A stretch of DNA of 64,000 nt, taken from assembly GCA_022841325.1 (NCBI GenBank), contig JALHRS010000002.1:1-64000 (forward strand). The letters are read 5' to 3'. Of the stretch, positions 43,694 through 52,952 are shown one piece after another; positions within the stretch are counted from its first letter, which is position 1, and every line of letters begins with the position of its first letter. The notes under the pieces are model-generated. The model was not told the origin of the DNA. It was given only the letters and a program-made list of their open reading frames with translations, and ran no database searches. The position numbers and the translations under genes were made by a program. This stretch comes from Lysobacterales bacterium (GTDB lineage: Bacteria > Pseudomonadota > Gammaproteobacteria > Xanthomonadales > SZUA-5).

Positions 43694-45895
43694 TTACTCT
43701 CCGATCATCGCGCCGGCGTCGTCGGGTCCGACATTGTCGTTCGGGAAATCGCGATCGCGCAGCAGGGCGTCGATGGTGGCATCGCGGCCGCGGAATTCGC
43801 GATAGGCCTCGGCCGGATCGATGGTGTTGCGCGCTGCGAACAGGAACTTGACCATCTTCTGCGCCAGATCCTTGTCGTAGTAACCGCCCGGCGCTTCGGC
43901 GAAGGCTTCGGCGGCATCGGCGGTCAGCACTTCAGCCCAGAGATAACCGTAATAGCCAGCGGCGTAGCCTTCGCTGGCGAAGACATGGCCGAAATGCGGG
44001 GTGCGGTGACGCATCACCAGTTCCCTGGGCATGCCCATCGCCGTCAGCGTGTCGCGCTCGAAGGCATCCGGGTCCATGCCGGCGGGGTCGACCATGTGCA
44101 ACTTCAGGTCGATCAGCGCGCTGGCCAGATACTCGATGGTGCTGAAGCCGCTGTTGAAGCTGGCCGACTGCTTCAGCTTGGCAATCAGCTCTGCCGGCAT
44201 CGGCTCGCCGGTTTCGACATGGCGGAAGAACTGATTGACCACGGGCTCGGTGAACAGCCAGCGCTCCAGCAGCTGCGACTGGAACTCGGTGTAGTCACGC
44301 ACGCCCCAGTTCTGACTGGGGTAATCCACCTGCGCCGAAAGCGCGTGCAGCGCGTGGCCGAACTCGTGGAAGAAAGTGGTGGCATCGTCCCAGGAGACCA
44401 GCACCGGTTCACCCGCGCCCGGCTTGATGAAGTTGGAATTGTTGCTGGACAGCACGCTGGGCTCGCCATGCAGACGGTCGTAACTGCGATAGCTGGATGC
44501 CCAGGCGCCGGAACGCTTGCCCGGTCGCGCATAGGGATCGAGGTACCACAATCCGACCAGCGAGCCATCGCTGCGGCGCTTGACCTCCCAGACCTTCACA
44601 TCCGGGTGGTAGACCGGCACCTTGCCTTCCGGCAGCGGCGAGAAATCGAAGTCGAACAGCTCGCCGGCCACATAGAACATGGCCAGCGTCAGCTGATCCA
44701 GGTTCAGGTACTTCTTGACCGCCTCGCTGTCGTAGTCGTAGCGCGCGGTGCGCACCTTTTCGGCGTAGTAGCGATAGTCCCAGGGCTCGATGGTGATGCC
44801 GGCGCCCTCGGCGTCGGCGATCTTCTGCATGTCGGCCACTTCTTCCTGCACCCGCGATACCGCCGCCGGCCACACCGCTTCCATCAGCGCGAAGGCCCGC
44901 TCCGGCGTTTTCGCCATGCGATCCTGCAAACGCCACTGGGCGTAGTTGTCGAAGCCGAGCAGGCGCGAACGCTCGTGGCGCAGCTGCAGGATCTGGGTGA
45001 TCAGCGCGTTGTTGTCACGCTCGTCGCCGTTGTCGCCGCGGCTGTAGTAATGGCGCCAGACCTGCTCGCGCAGGGCGCGCTCGGTGGAATAGGTCAGGAA
45101 GGGATCCATCGACGAGCGCGTGTTCAGGACCGCGTACTTGCCAGCTTGGCCCTTGCTCTCCGCCAGCGCCGCCGCGGGCTTGGTGAAGGATTCCGGCAAC
45201 CCGCCCAGCTGCGAGGCGTCGAGATAGGTGACGTAGCCTTCTTCGTCAGCCAGCACATTGTTGGAGAACTGGGTCGACAGCGCCGCCAGTTCCTTGTTGA
45301 TCGCCGCATAACGCTCACGCGCCGCGCCCTCAAGCTGGGCGCCGTTGCTGCGGAAGTAGTCGTAGGTCACCTGCACCAGACGCTGCTGGTCCGGTCGCAG
45401 CGTGGCCAGCTCGGTGCTGTTGCGCACTGCCTCGATGCGGGCAAAGAGCCTGGTGTTCTGAATGATCTTCGACTGGTAATCGGCAAACATCGCCGTCAGC
45501 GCGCCCTGCTCGGCGCGAAATTCCGGCGTAGACATATTGCCCGCGAGGATGCCGAAGAACACCTGCGCGCGGGCGATCAACTCACCGGAACGCTCCATCG
45601 CCACCAGCGTATTCTCGAAGGTGGCCGGTTCGGTCTGATTGGCAATGGTGTCGAGTTCCGCCAGATGCGCAGCAATGGCGGTCTCGAGCGCAGGCTTGAG
45701 ATCGGCCACCTGCATCTGGTCGAAGGGCGGCACCCCGCCGTAATCGCCGCGCCATTCGGCCAGCAAGGGATTGTCACTGGCCGGGCTGGCGCTCGTCGTG
45801 CTGACCGTCGCCGGCTCCGGTGTCTCGGATTTCTCGCCACATCCGGCGAGCAGGCCCATCGCCACCAGGGCCGCAGTCATAGCCGTTTTTCGCAT
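43694..45895 (-). CDS. second M3 family zinc metallopeptidase lipoprotein
   Basis: 733 residues. Lipobox LLAGC after a short signal, then a Thr/Ser/Pro-rich linker. Zinc motif HEFGH with His510, Glu511 and His514, and YTEFQSQLLERW as the third-ligand region; the C-terminal GYAAGYYGYLWAEVL matches the M3 fold. It is a paralogue of the protein at 8695-10842, differing at many positions, so the two may have different peptide preferences. Periplasmic peptide degradation is the expected role. Confidence 0.93.
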   Translation of the reverse strand: MRKTAMTAALVAMGLLAGCGEKSETPEPATVSTTSASPASDNPLLAEWRGDYGGVPPFDQMQVADLKPALETAIAAHLAELDTIANQTEPATFENTLVAMERSGELIARAQVFFGILAGNMSTPEFRAEQGALTAMFADYQSKIIQNTRLFARIEAVRNSTELATLRPDQQRLVQVTYDYFRSNGAQLEGAARERYAAINKELAALSTQFSNNVLADEEGYVTYLDASQLGGLPESFTKPAAALAESKGQAGKYAVLNTRSSMDPFLTYSTERALREQVWRHYYSRGDNGDERDNNALITQILQLRHERSRLLGFDNYAQWRLQDRMAKTPERAFALMEAVWPAAVSRVQEEVADMQKIADAEGAGITIEPWDYRYYAEKVRTARYDYDSEAVKKYLNLDQLTLAMFYVAGELFDFDFSPLPEGKVPVYHPDVKVWEVKRRSDGSLVGLWYLDPYARPGKRSGAWASSYRSYDRLHGEPSVLSSNNSNFIKPGAGEPVLVSWDDATTFFHEFGHALHALSAQVDYPSQNWGVRDYTEFQSQLLERWLFTEPVVNQFFRHVETGEPMPAELIAKLKQSASFNSGFSTIEYLASALIDLKLHMVDPAGMDPDAFERDTLTAMGMPRELVMRHRTPHFGHVFASEGYAAGYYGYLWAEVLTADAAEAFAEAPGGYYDKDLAQKMVKFLFAARNTIDPAEAYREFRGRDATIDALLRDRDFPNDNVGPDDAGAMIGE

Positions 45896-46190
45896 CGTGT
45901 TCCCCTCGAATCAGAACTGTGTCCAACCTCGTATTGTGGCTGGGCCGGCGTCAAGAGCAGGCGATGGCGACAAGAATTCTCTGGGCGCGCACATCGCAGG
46001 CGCTGAAGTGGGTGGAGAGGGCCTCAAATTGCGATGGTGCCTCGCAGGCGCCCCCTCCCGATTCCGCACGCAACGGGATGCTCGGCAGCGACATCGCCCA
46101 GAGCGCTGAGCTGGCCCGCTGCTATCGAAGAAAGCAAGGGAGACAAATGGACACGCCTGCCGGAGACATCAAGCATTCGTCATTCCTGCG
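45896..46190. other. intergenic stretch without a convincing gene
   Basis: Between the M3 peptidase start and the reverse transcriptase end. A 24-codon frame (46147-46221, MDTPAGDIKHSSFLRQ...) with a strong AAGGGAG upstream overlaps the 3' end of the reverse transcriptase gene; it could be a leader, the truncated head of a lost gene, or chance. Confidence 0.3.
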
Positions 46191-47498
46191 TCAGACGGGT
46201 TCCAGCCGCGGCAACAGATAGCGTTCCAGTCTGGCGGCGCGTTGTGGGTGCAGTTGGCGCAGCCAGGCCAGTTGTCCGGTCAGGCGCTGGCGCAGTTCCT
46301 CACGTGATGGGCCGTCGGCTGCTTTTTCGCGGCCCAGTTGAAAGGCGTGCAATTGCGCTTTCAGCAGGTCGAAGCCGCGGCGGTCCAGATTGAGTCGCTC
46401 GTTGACCACGATGCCGCAGATGTTCTGCTGCTGATGCTGCCCGCGCAGTGACACCTTGTCGGTGCGCACGCGGAAGCCTTCGTCCTGAATGATGGCGTAC
46501 AGGCGCGGCAGTGCTGCGCGCAAAGCCGCAGCACTGTCCTGGTCGACGGAGGACATCACCAGATCGTCGGCGTAGCGGCTGTAGCGCCAGCCGTGGCTGG
46601 CGGCGTAGGCGTGCAAGCGCCGATCGAGTCGCGCCGCCACGCGATTGGCAATGGCCGGGGAGGTCGGTGCGCCCTGCGGCAGGTGGCGATCCAGCGCCAT
46701 GCGGCGCGCCTGCGCTGCGCGCGGCAGCTGCATGTGCTGGCTGGTGGTGCACAGATCGGTCAGCAGATTGGCAACGGCCAGCGGAAAACCCATCCGCAGA
46801 AACTGCGCCTGGACGCGACCGAAGTGAATCGACAGAAACCAGTCGGCCAGATCGATGGTCAGTATCTGGGCGGCGCCGACGTGGATGCGCGCGTGGGTCA
46901 GCGCTGAACGGCCGCGGACGAAGCCATGGGCATCGTCACTGACCGGCACGCGGTCGAGGATGCCCTTCAGAATGCGTCCCTGGATCGACTTGAGCCGCGA
47001 CTTGGGTGCCTCGATCAGGCGTTCACCGCCGCTCGACTTGGTCTGCAGGCGACTGAGATAGTGCATGCGGGCGTCGCCGCGCGGCCTGGCCCAGCGTCCG
47101 CTCAGCCATTCGAGCTCACGCGGGTCGCTGCCGAGCAGTTGCGCCAGTTGCACGATGCCCAGCGCCGATGGTGCCCCGGGCAGCGGTGATGGCGCGAAAT
47201 CGACCGGCTCCAGCGCGGGAATGCGCGGTCCTGGTCGCGGTTGCGCGCGCCGGATCAGCTCCGCCAGTTCCGGTTGCGCCAGCAACCAGCGCCGCAGCCC
47301 ACCCACATCGAGCCTGGGCAGGCGCTGCCGCGGAGCCTGCGCGCACATGGTCGTGACCAATCCGGACATCAGATGCGGATTGACCAACCGCTGCGACCAG
47401 CGTTGAAGTATCCCGTCCGGGTCGAAACCGCCGCTCAGGGCGTCGTTGGCCAACTGGTGGACAAGATTCCGCAATCTGGGGGTTTCGATCTCGGTCAC
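46191..47498 (-). CDS. retron-like reverse transcriptase
   Basis: 435 residues from a GTG at 47498. The first about 140 residues are a helical N-terminal extension, as in some retron RTs. RT motifs: GGERLIEAPKSRLKSIQGRI, HGFVRGRSALTHA, IDLADWFLSI (first catalytic Asp), LPQGAPTSPAIAN, and RYADDLVMSS with Tyr309, Asp311, Asp312. The region-X N-A-x-x-H appears as HARIH, and the usual V-T-G of region Y reads ICGIVVNER. No maturase, HNH or other domain, so not a group II intron or DGR enzyme. Expected to reverse-transcribe a structured RNA encoded upstream. Neighbours are ordinary cellular genes; no effector gene is evident. Confidence 0.85.
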   Translation of the reverse strand: MTEIETPRLRNLVHQLANDALSGGFDPDGILQRWSQRLVNPHLMSGLVTTMCAQAPRQRLPRLDVGGLRRWLLAQPELAELIRRAQPRPGPRIPALEPVDFAPSPLPGAPSALGIVQLAQLLGSDPRELEWLSGRWARPRGDARMHYLSRLQTKSSGGERLIEAPKSRLKSIQGRILKGILDRVPVSDDAHGFVRGRSALTHARIHVGAAQILTIDLADWFLSIHFGRVQAQFLRMGFPLAVANLLTDLCTTSQHMQLPRAAQARRMALDRHLPQGAPTSPAIANRVAARLDRRLHAYAASHGWRYSRYADDLVMSSVDQDSAAALRAALPRLYAIIQDEGFRVRTDKVSLRGQHQQQNICGIVVNERLNLDRRGFDLLKAQLHAFQLGREKAADGPSREELRQRLTGQLAWLRQLHPQRAARLERYLLPRLEPV

Positions 47499-47564
47499 GC
47501 TCGTCAGCCATCTCCAGGAAAGGCGTACAGCCGCGCGCCGACCACATCCCTCGCAACGACAGAT

Positions 47565-47700
47565 CTGCAGCTTGCTGCAGTGGCGTCATTGCCCTGTAAA
47601 GCCCGGATCACTGGCTGGACCGCGGGGATGCCCCGCAGCGAAACGACCCGTTCAATCGCGGTCGATCCAGAACTCGGCGCGCGGCTGCCGCTCGCCGAGT
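47565..47700 (-). ncRNA. hairpin cluster upstream of the reverse transcriptase; candidate retron msr-msd
   Basis: The 399-nt gap 47499-47897 between the divergent RT and sigma genes contains three clear hairpins: CTGCAGC/GCTGCAG at 47565-47580, GCGGGG/CCCCGC at about 47623-47634, and a longer one at 47672-47700 (ACTCGGCG plus GCGG paired with CCGC plus CGCCGAGT). Retron RNAs lie upstream of their RT and are this structured, but I cannot identify the a1/a2 repeats or the priming G, so ends and identity are uncertain. Confidence 0.3.
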
Positions 47701-47897
47701 CTCGATGCTGCGGCGCCAGCGTGCAAGGGTGTTCATGGAACCCAGCCACTGCCGTCCCCGGCAAGAAATGCCTGATTGTCCCGCAGCAGCGTGGCATGGG
47801 CCGACTGAAACCGGGCTGGACCCGCGCTCAGTCTGCGCATGCCCGCGCTGCGCAAAGCTGCCCGGTCGGGCAAGTTGGGTTGCTATCCTCTGTGACC

Positions 47898-48461
47898 ATG
47901 AACGCAGGCGAGAACCTGACGCAGCTGATCAATGACGCCAGGGCCGGTGATCACCGGGCCTCGGAACGGGCATTGGAGCTGATCTATGCGCGCCTGAAGG
48001 CGATGGCCAGCAACATCCAGCGGCAGCATGCCCACACCCTGTCGCCTACCGCTTTGGTCCATGAATCCTATCTCCGACTGTTTCAGGGTGTGCAGCCGCC
48101 CTTGAACGATCGCCAGCACTTCTTCCGGCTGGCGGCGAGAGCCATGCGTCAGATTCTGGTGGATCGGGCCCGTGAACGGGCCTCACTCAAGCGCGGCGGA
48201 GATCTGGTGCGAGCGGAACTGCCCGAGCAGCTGAGCCAGGATGGCGCCAGCGAAGAGGATATCCTCGCCATCGATCAGGCCCTCGCCGCACTGGCCAGGC
48301 GCGATCCTGAACTCGCGGAACTCACCGAGCAGCGCTATTTCGCAGGGCTCAGCTTCGAGGAAATCGCGGATTACCGTGGCGTCAGTGAACGTTCGGTTCG
48401 CCGCGATTGGGAAACGGCCCGAGCTTTCCTGTTGAAGATCATGGGTGAGGCCGGTCGCTGA
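47898..48461 (+). CDS. ECF-type sigma factor paired with Ser/Thr kinase (module 1)
   Basis: 187 residues from the ATG at 47898. Region 2 includes LSPTALVHESYLRLFQGV and region 4 FAGLSFEEIADYRGVSERSV then RRDWETARAFL. This is the group whose members accompany Ser/Thr kinase-TPR genes and lack an anti-sigma factor; here the kinase starts 3 nt after the stop. Control probably operates through phosphorylation by that kinase, as inferred from gene pairing. Paralogue of the sigma factor at 58489-59028. Confidence 0.9.
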   Translation: MNAGENLTQLINDARAGDHRASERALELIYARLKAMASNIQRQHAHTLSPTALVHESYLRLFQGVQPPLNDRQHFFRLAARAMRQILVDRARERASLKRGGDLVRAELPEQLSQDGASEEDILAIDQALAALARRDPELAELTEQRYFAGLSFEEIADYRGVSERSVRRDWETARAFLLKIMGEAGR

Positions 48462-48464
48462 TCC

Positions 48465-51284
48465 ATGACGTCCGAACACTGGCAGTCAGTCAAGTCGCTG
48501 TTCCAGGAACTGCTGGAACTGGCCGCTGACGCGCGCGAGGATGCTCTGCGCGAAGCCGCGCTCAGCCAGCCCGAGATCGCCGCGGAGGTCCTGGCGATGC
48601 TGCAGGCGCACGAGCGCAGGGATTCCGCGCTTGACCGGCCCTGCGCGCCGGCGCTGGAGGTGATTGAAAGTCGCATGCCCGCCCGCATTGGTCCGTATCG
48701 CCCGACTGCACTGCTGGGCCGGGGCGGCATGGGTGTGGTCTGGCTTTGCGAGCGCACGGATGGTGGTTTTGAACAGCAAGTGGCGGTCAAGCAGCTATCC
48801 GCGTGCTCGCTGCGGGGAGACCTCGATCGCCGCTTTGCGCGCGAGCGACAGATCCTCGCCAGACTCGCGCATCCGCACATTGCGCGCCTGCTCGATGGGG
48901 GCATAGCCGGCGACGGCTCACCCTGGTTTGCGATGGAATATGTAGACGGCGAGCCGCTCACACACTGGTGCGACCGCCTGCAACTGGGCATCGATGACCG
49001 GCTGACACTGTTCCTGCAACTGGTCGATGCCGTGGATTTCGCCCATCGCAATCTGGTGATCCATCGTGACCTCAAGCCGGCCAATGTGCTGGTGGCGCAT
49101 GGCCAGCTGAAATTGCTCGATTTTGGCATCGCCCGTCTGCTCGATGCTGAGGACGCCGAGGGCGCAAACACGGCCGCGCGGCTGATGACGCCGGATTACG
49201 CGGCGCCCGAGCAATGGCTGGGCACAGCGATCAGCACGGCCACCGACGTCTACGCGCTGGGGCTGATGCTGTTTGAACTGCTGTGCGGCCGAAGGCCGTT
49301 CATGGACGCCAGCAGCGCCGGATCAGCCCGGCTGGAATCGCTGGCGTCGGGCCCACCTTCGATGCGCCGGGCCCTGGTCGAACGGGGAGCGACCGAAGAA
49401 GCTGAAGTGGCGGCGCGAGTGCGCGGCATGAGTGCCAGCCGCTTGCGGCAGGCCCTGAGTGGGGATCTTCAGAAGATCGTGTCGCGTGCGCTGGCCGTCG
49501 ACCCGGCCGCACGCTATCCCTCTGCCCTGGCCATGGCTTCGGATCTGCGCGCGTGGATGGCGCACCAGCCGCTGCCCTTCGCCGGCAGCTCGCAACTGCA
49601 TAGTCTGGGCAAGTTCCTGCGCCGCCACCGGCTGCTCGTGGCCGTGCTGGGCTTGTTGATGCTGAGTCTGGCAGGAGGCGCGGCGCTCACGGCCTGGCAG
49701 GCTGCCAGGGCGGAGCGTGCCGCCCAGACCGCCGAAGCGGTGCGGCGCACGCTGACCGGCCTGTTCAGTGCTGCTGATCCGGCGCAGTCTGGCGGTGCCG
49801 AATTCACCGTTCGCGAGTTGCTCGATCTGGGACTGCCGCGGATCCGCCGCGAACTGGCCGAGCAGCCCGAGTTGCGCCGAGCCCTGCTCTCGGACATTGG
49901 CGTCGTCTATGACAGCCTGGGCCAGTTCGACACGGCAATCGAGGTCTATGACGAGGCTCTGACGGCCCTTCCGGAGCGCCTGGATCGGGAGCAGGCGAGT
50001 CTGTTGCTCAGACGCGCCAGTTCGCGGCTGTCGTTGTCGCGTCTCGGCGAGGCTGAAGACGATCTGGCCAGGGCCGGGAAGATGCTCGGCAATGCGCCGT
50101 CCTCCGATTCGCTGGCCAGGCAACGTGTGCTGCTGCAGATCGACGCCCTGCGCGTGGCGGATCGGCTCACCGAGGCACTGACTGCAGTCGAAGCACTGGT
50201 GCGGGAACTCAGAGCCTCGGAGCCGCCGGCCCCGCAGCCACTGGCGGCTGCCCTGCGCGCGCAGGCAGAGGTCTTGCTGGCGCTGCGACGACCGCAGCCG
50301 GCGCTTGAGAGCCTTCAGGAGGCCGCCGTGCTGGCGCCCCGGGCCGCGGTCGATCCGGTCGAGCAGGCGGCCCTGGACAGCCAGCTGGCACGTGCCTACG
50401 CTGCGGCAGGCCAGATTTCCGACGCGCTGAGCCTGCTGCGGGACGCGCTGGCCCGGCAACAGCGGGTGCTGGGCGCCGACCATCCGACCACCCTGGCTAC
50501 TCTGGGTGAGCTGGCTCTGCGCCTGCAATCGACCGATGCCCAGGCCGAGGCGAGGCAGCTGCTGCAGCAGCAGATCGACGGCCGGCGCCGGCAATTTGGC
50601 GATGACCACCCGGCGCTGGCGGTCGCGCTCAACAACCTTGCGGTGCTGGACTACCGCGAGGCGCGCTATGCAGAGGCAGCAGCCGGGTTTGCCCGGGCCC
50701 GTGAGATCTGGTCGGCCAGCCTGGGCGCCGGGCATGACCATGTGCTCAGTGCCGACGCCAATCTGGCCGGCTCCTATATCGAACTCGGGCGCTCCGGGGA
50801 GGCCGTGGCCCTGCTTGATCACGCGATTTCCGAGCGCCGCCGGCGCCTCGACGAACTCGGCCTTTATCCGCTGCTGCTGACCCGTGGCCTGGCGCTGGAA
50901 AAAATGGGCGAGCGGGAACGGGCACTCGCCGATCTGGCCGAGGCCCGCGAGATCGGTGCCCGCAGCTGGCCCGATGCGCCGGGTGAATGGATCTGGGCCA
51001 GGACACTGCTGGGTCGCGCCCTGGCGAACCAGGGCCGCTGGGGCGAGGCCGAGGCGGAACTGCTAGCCGCCGTCGACTGGTATGCCGGCGACGGAATGGA
51101 GGACGGGCCACGATCCGCCGCCGCGATGCTGGCGCTGGCCCGAACGCAGCGGCAGCTGCACGGGCCATCGGCAGAGAGTTCCAGGATGGGCGCACAGGCC
51201 CTGGAGATCCTGACCCGGCGCCTGCCGGCCGACCACCCTGATCTGCTCAAGGCCCGGGCAGAGGCGGCAAGTTTGCTGCACTGA
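48465..51284 (+). CDS. transmembrane Ser/Thr protein kinase with TPR domain (module 1)
   Basis: 939 residues. A helical N-terminus of about 70 residues precedes the Hanks-type kinase domain (about 76-365): LLGRGGMGVVW, Lys109 in AVKQL, catalytic VIHRDLKPANVLV with Asp202, LLDFGIARLL, and YAAPEQW. One membrane segment (about 383-405, LVAVLGLLMLSLAGGAALTAW) leads to a periplasmic part of about 500 residues made of TPR repeats (ALNNLAVLDYREARYAEAAA). It should phosphorylate partners such as the sigma factor encoded 3 nt upstream in response to something bound by the TPRs. Confidence 0.92.
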   Translation: MTSEHWQSVKSLFQELLELAADAREDALREAALSQPEIAAEVLAMLQAHERRDSALDRPCAPALEVIESRMPARIGPYRPTALLGRGGMGVVWLCERTDGGFEQQVAVKQLSACSLRGDLDRRFARERQILARLAHPHIARLLDGGIAGDGSPWFAMEYVDGEPLTHWCDRLQLGIDDRLTLFLQLVDAVDFAHRNLVIHRDLKPANVLVAHGQLKLLDFGIARLLDAEDAEGANTAARLMTPDYAAPEQWLGTAISTATDVYALGLMLFELLCGRRPFMDASSAGSARLESLASGPPSMRRALVERGATEEAEVAARVRGMSASRLRQALSGDLQKIVSRALAVDPAARYPSALAMASDLRAWMAHQPLPFAGSSQLHSLGKFLRRHRLLVAVLGLLMLSLAGGAALTAWQAARAERAAQTAEAVRRTLTGLFSAADPAQSGGAEFTVRELLDLGLPRIRRELAEQPELRRALLSDIGVVYDSLGQFDTAIEVYDEALTALPERLDREQASLLLRRASSRLSLSRLGEAEDDLARAGKMLGNAPSSDSLARQRVLLQIDALRVADRLTEALTAVEALVRELRASEPPAPQPLAAALRAQAEVLLALRRPQPALESLQEAAVLAPRAAVDPVEQAALDSQLARAYAAAGQISDALSLLRDALARQQRVLGADHPTTLATLGELALRLQSTDAQAEARQLLQQQIDGRRRQFGDDHPALAVALNNLAVLDYREARYAEAAAGFARAREIWSASLGAGHDHVLSADANLAGSYIELGRSGEAVALLDHAISERRRRLDELGLYPLLLTRGLALEKMGERERALADLAEAREIGARSWPDAPGEWIWARTLLGRALANQGRWGEAEAELLAAVDWYAGDGMEDGPRSAAAMLALARTQRQLHGPSAESSRMGAQALEILTRRLPADHPDLLKARAEAASLLH

Positions 51285-51311
51285 GTGTGCGGCTTTGCCG
51301 CGGATCGCGGA

Positions 51312-52781
51312 TCATTCAAAACCGTTCGCAAAAATGGCGCCGCCGGTCTGGTCGGCCAGGCGAGTGACCGCGAAATCGTTGTCCTCGATACCGCTGCTGC
51401 GGGTCCACAGCCGCCTGCCCGTCAGCAGGTAACGTCCCTGGGCGTCGACGATGGCGCTGGCGATCTCGTTCTCGATGGCGCCGGTGCCACTGCGAGGGAA
51501 CTGGATGAGCTGGAAATCCGGCGGGCCGCTACCGTTGATGCCGAAACCGGCGACCAGCGTCGGGGTCGAATCGGTGGAGGCCGCGAAGGCGTACCGTAAC
51601 TCCGTAGTCCCGGCCCGTCCGCCCAGCAGCCAGCGGCTGCGTCCGACGTCGTAGGCGACGGCCGTCAGCGCAGTCGGATTGAACAGATCCACCAGCAATC
51701 GACCAAAGGGCTGCGGGCCGGTGGTCGCCAGCGTGCCATCGCCACGAAGGATGGCCAGCGCACCGCGGGTGGACTGACCATCGGTGCTGCGCCCGGCAAT
51801 GGCGATGGGGCCGCCGCCGAGGGCGGCGAACATGGCGGCGGCGAATACGGTGTCGGTGGGTTGAACCCCCTGGGGATCGAAGGCCAGTGTGCGCCGCCCC
51901 GGACCAGAAACCAGTGACTCCTGGATGCTTCCCTGGCAAGAGCCGGCGTTGCAGAAGTTGCCGATGAAGGCGCCGGAGATGGGATTGATGGCAGCCACCG
52001 CAACCACGCGCTGGCCGCTGCTGCGCAAGGCGGTGCCGGCGATGACCAGGCGGTTGGGATCAAAGTCGGCAATCGCCTGGGCATCGTCCTCACGGACAGT
52101 GCCATCCAGGTCGAAGGCGATGATGCGCAGTCCATCGCCGTCGAAGGTGTTGTCCAGCGCGCCCAGGGGATTGAACTTGGCGACACCGAAATCGAAATCC
52201 GCGCCCGCGCCGACCTTGATCCGGCCCACGGCGTAGACCTCGCCGCCGGGCGCCACCCGGATGTTGCGCAGACGATCTTCATTGTTGCCACCCCGATCGA
52301 AGGCGGCCGCGGCCAGGCCGAAGAATCCATAGCCCAGATCGGCGGTGCCGTCGGTGTTGAAGCGCTGCACGCCAAACTCGATGTCCTGATTGCCGGGATC
52401 GAGGAAGGCACCGCCCACGTAGAAGCGGCCAGCATTGTCAGTGCCCGCCGAAACCACCGTCAGCAGCGCGGTTTCGACGCTGAACTTGCCGCCGCTGCCG
52501 TAGCTCGGGTCCACGCTGCCGTTGGCGAGCAGGCGGGTGAAGCCCAGCCGGACCACACCCGAGGATCCGTCAGGGCTGACCGTGCCGACCACCATGAGTT
52601 TGCCGTCCGCCAGCGGAAAGCTGGCCAGCGCCTGGTCATCGCGATCGCCGCCCGGCAGGTCGAAAGCCACGGCGGCCTTGCCCTCCACGCCGAAACTGGC
52701 GTCGAAATCACCGGGGCCGGCGGCGGCGAAAGGCGAATGCAGGAGGCAGAGCAGCGGCACGATCAGGCAGAGGCGATACAT
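51312..52781 (-). CDS. secreted delta-60 repeat beta-propeller protein
   Basis: 489 residues from the ATG at 52781 (weak ribosome site). Signal peptide RLCLIVPLLCLLHSPFAAAG, then repeats of the delta-60 type: FDASFGVEGKAAV, DPSYGSGGKFSV, LDNTFDGDGLRII, with LVVxGxxx strands between, giving a beta-propeller. Ends GGAIFANGFE, the extreme C-terminal version of the F-x-[DN]-G-x-E tail. Likely a cell-surface or secreted protein; function unknown. Last gene on the minus strand in the run that starts with the sigma factor at 59028. Confidence 0.85.
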   Translation of the reverse strand: MYRLCLIVPLLCLLHSPFAAAGPGDFDASFGVEGKAAVAFDLPGGDRDDQALASFPLADGKLMVVGTVSPDGSSGVVRLGFTRLLANGSVDPSYGSGGKFSVETALLTVVSAGTDNAGRFYVGGAFLDPGNQDIEFGVQRFNTDGTADLGYGFFGLAAAAFDRGGNNEDRLRNIRVAPGGEVYAVGRIKVGAGADFDFGVAKFNPLGALDNTFDGDGLRIIAFDLDGTVREDDAQAIADFDPNRLVIAGTALRSSGQRVVAVAAINPISGAFIGNFCNAGSCQGSIQESLVSGPGRRTLAFDPQGVQPTDTVFAAAMFAALGGGPIAIAGRSTDGQSTRGALAILRGDGTLATTGPQPFGRLLVDLFNPTALTAVAYDVGRSRWLLGGRAGTTELRYAFAASTDSTPTLVAGFGINGSGPPDFQLIQFPRSGTGAIENEIASAIVDAQGRYLLTGRRLWTRSSGIEDNDFAVTRLADQTGGAIFANGFE

Positions 52782-52952
52782 GGGGTTTCGCGGGTTGTTG
52801 AGTTCACCCTTGAAACGGAATCCGGGGCAAAAACCGGCAGGAATATGCAAGGCCTGCCCCGTCGGCGGGAACAGCGCCTCGCTGTTCCCCTGGGAACCAG
52901 ATGACTGGCGGGCAATGGCCAGTCCAGTGCCACGCCGGAAGCCGATGCAGAT

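Noticed and set aside
41604-46006. Two plus-strand frames of 733 and 673 codons opposite the channel and M3 peptidase genes
   Set aside because: Both are antisense to well-supported genes and lack recognisable domains or start sites.
46147-46221. 24-codon plus-strand frame with strong ribosome site overlapping the RT 3' end
   Set aside because: Too short to judge and no family; listed only as a remark on the gap.
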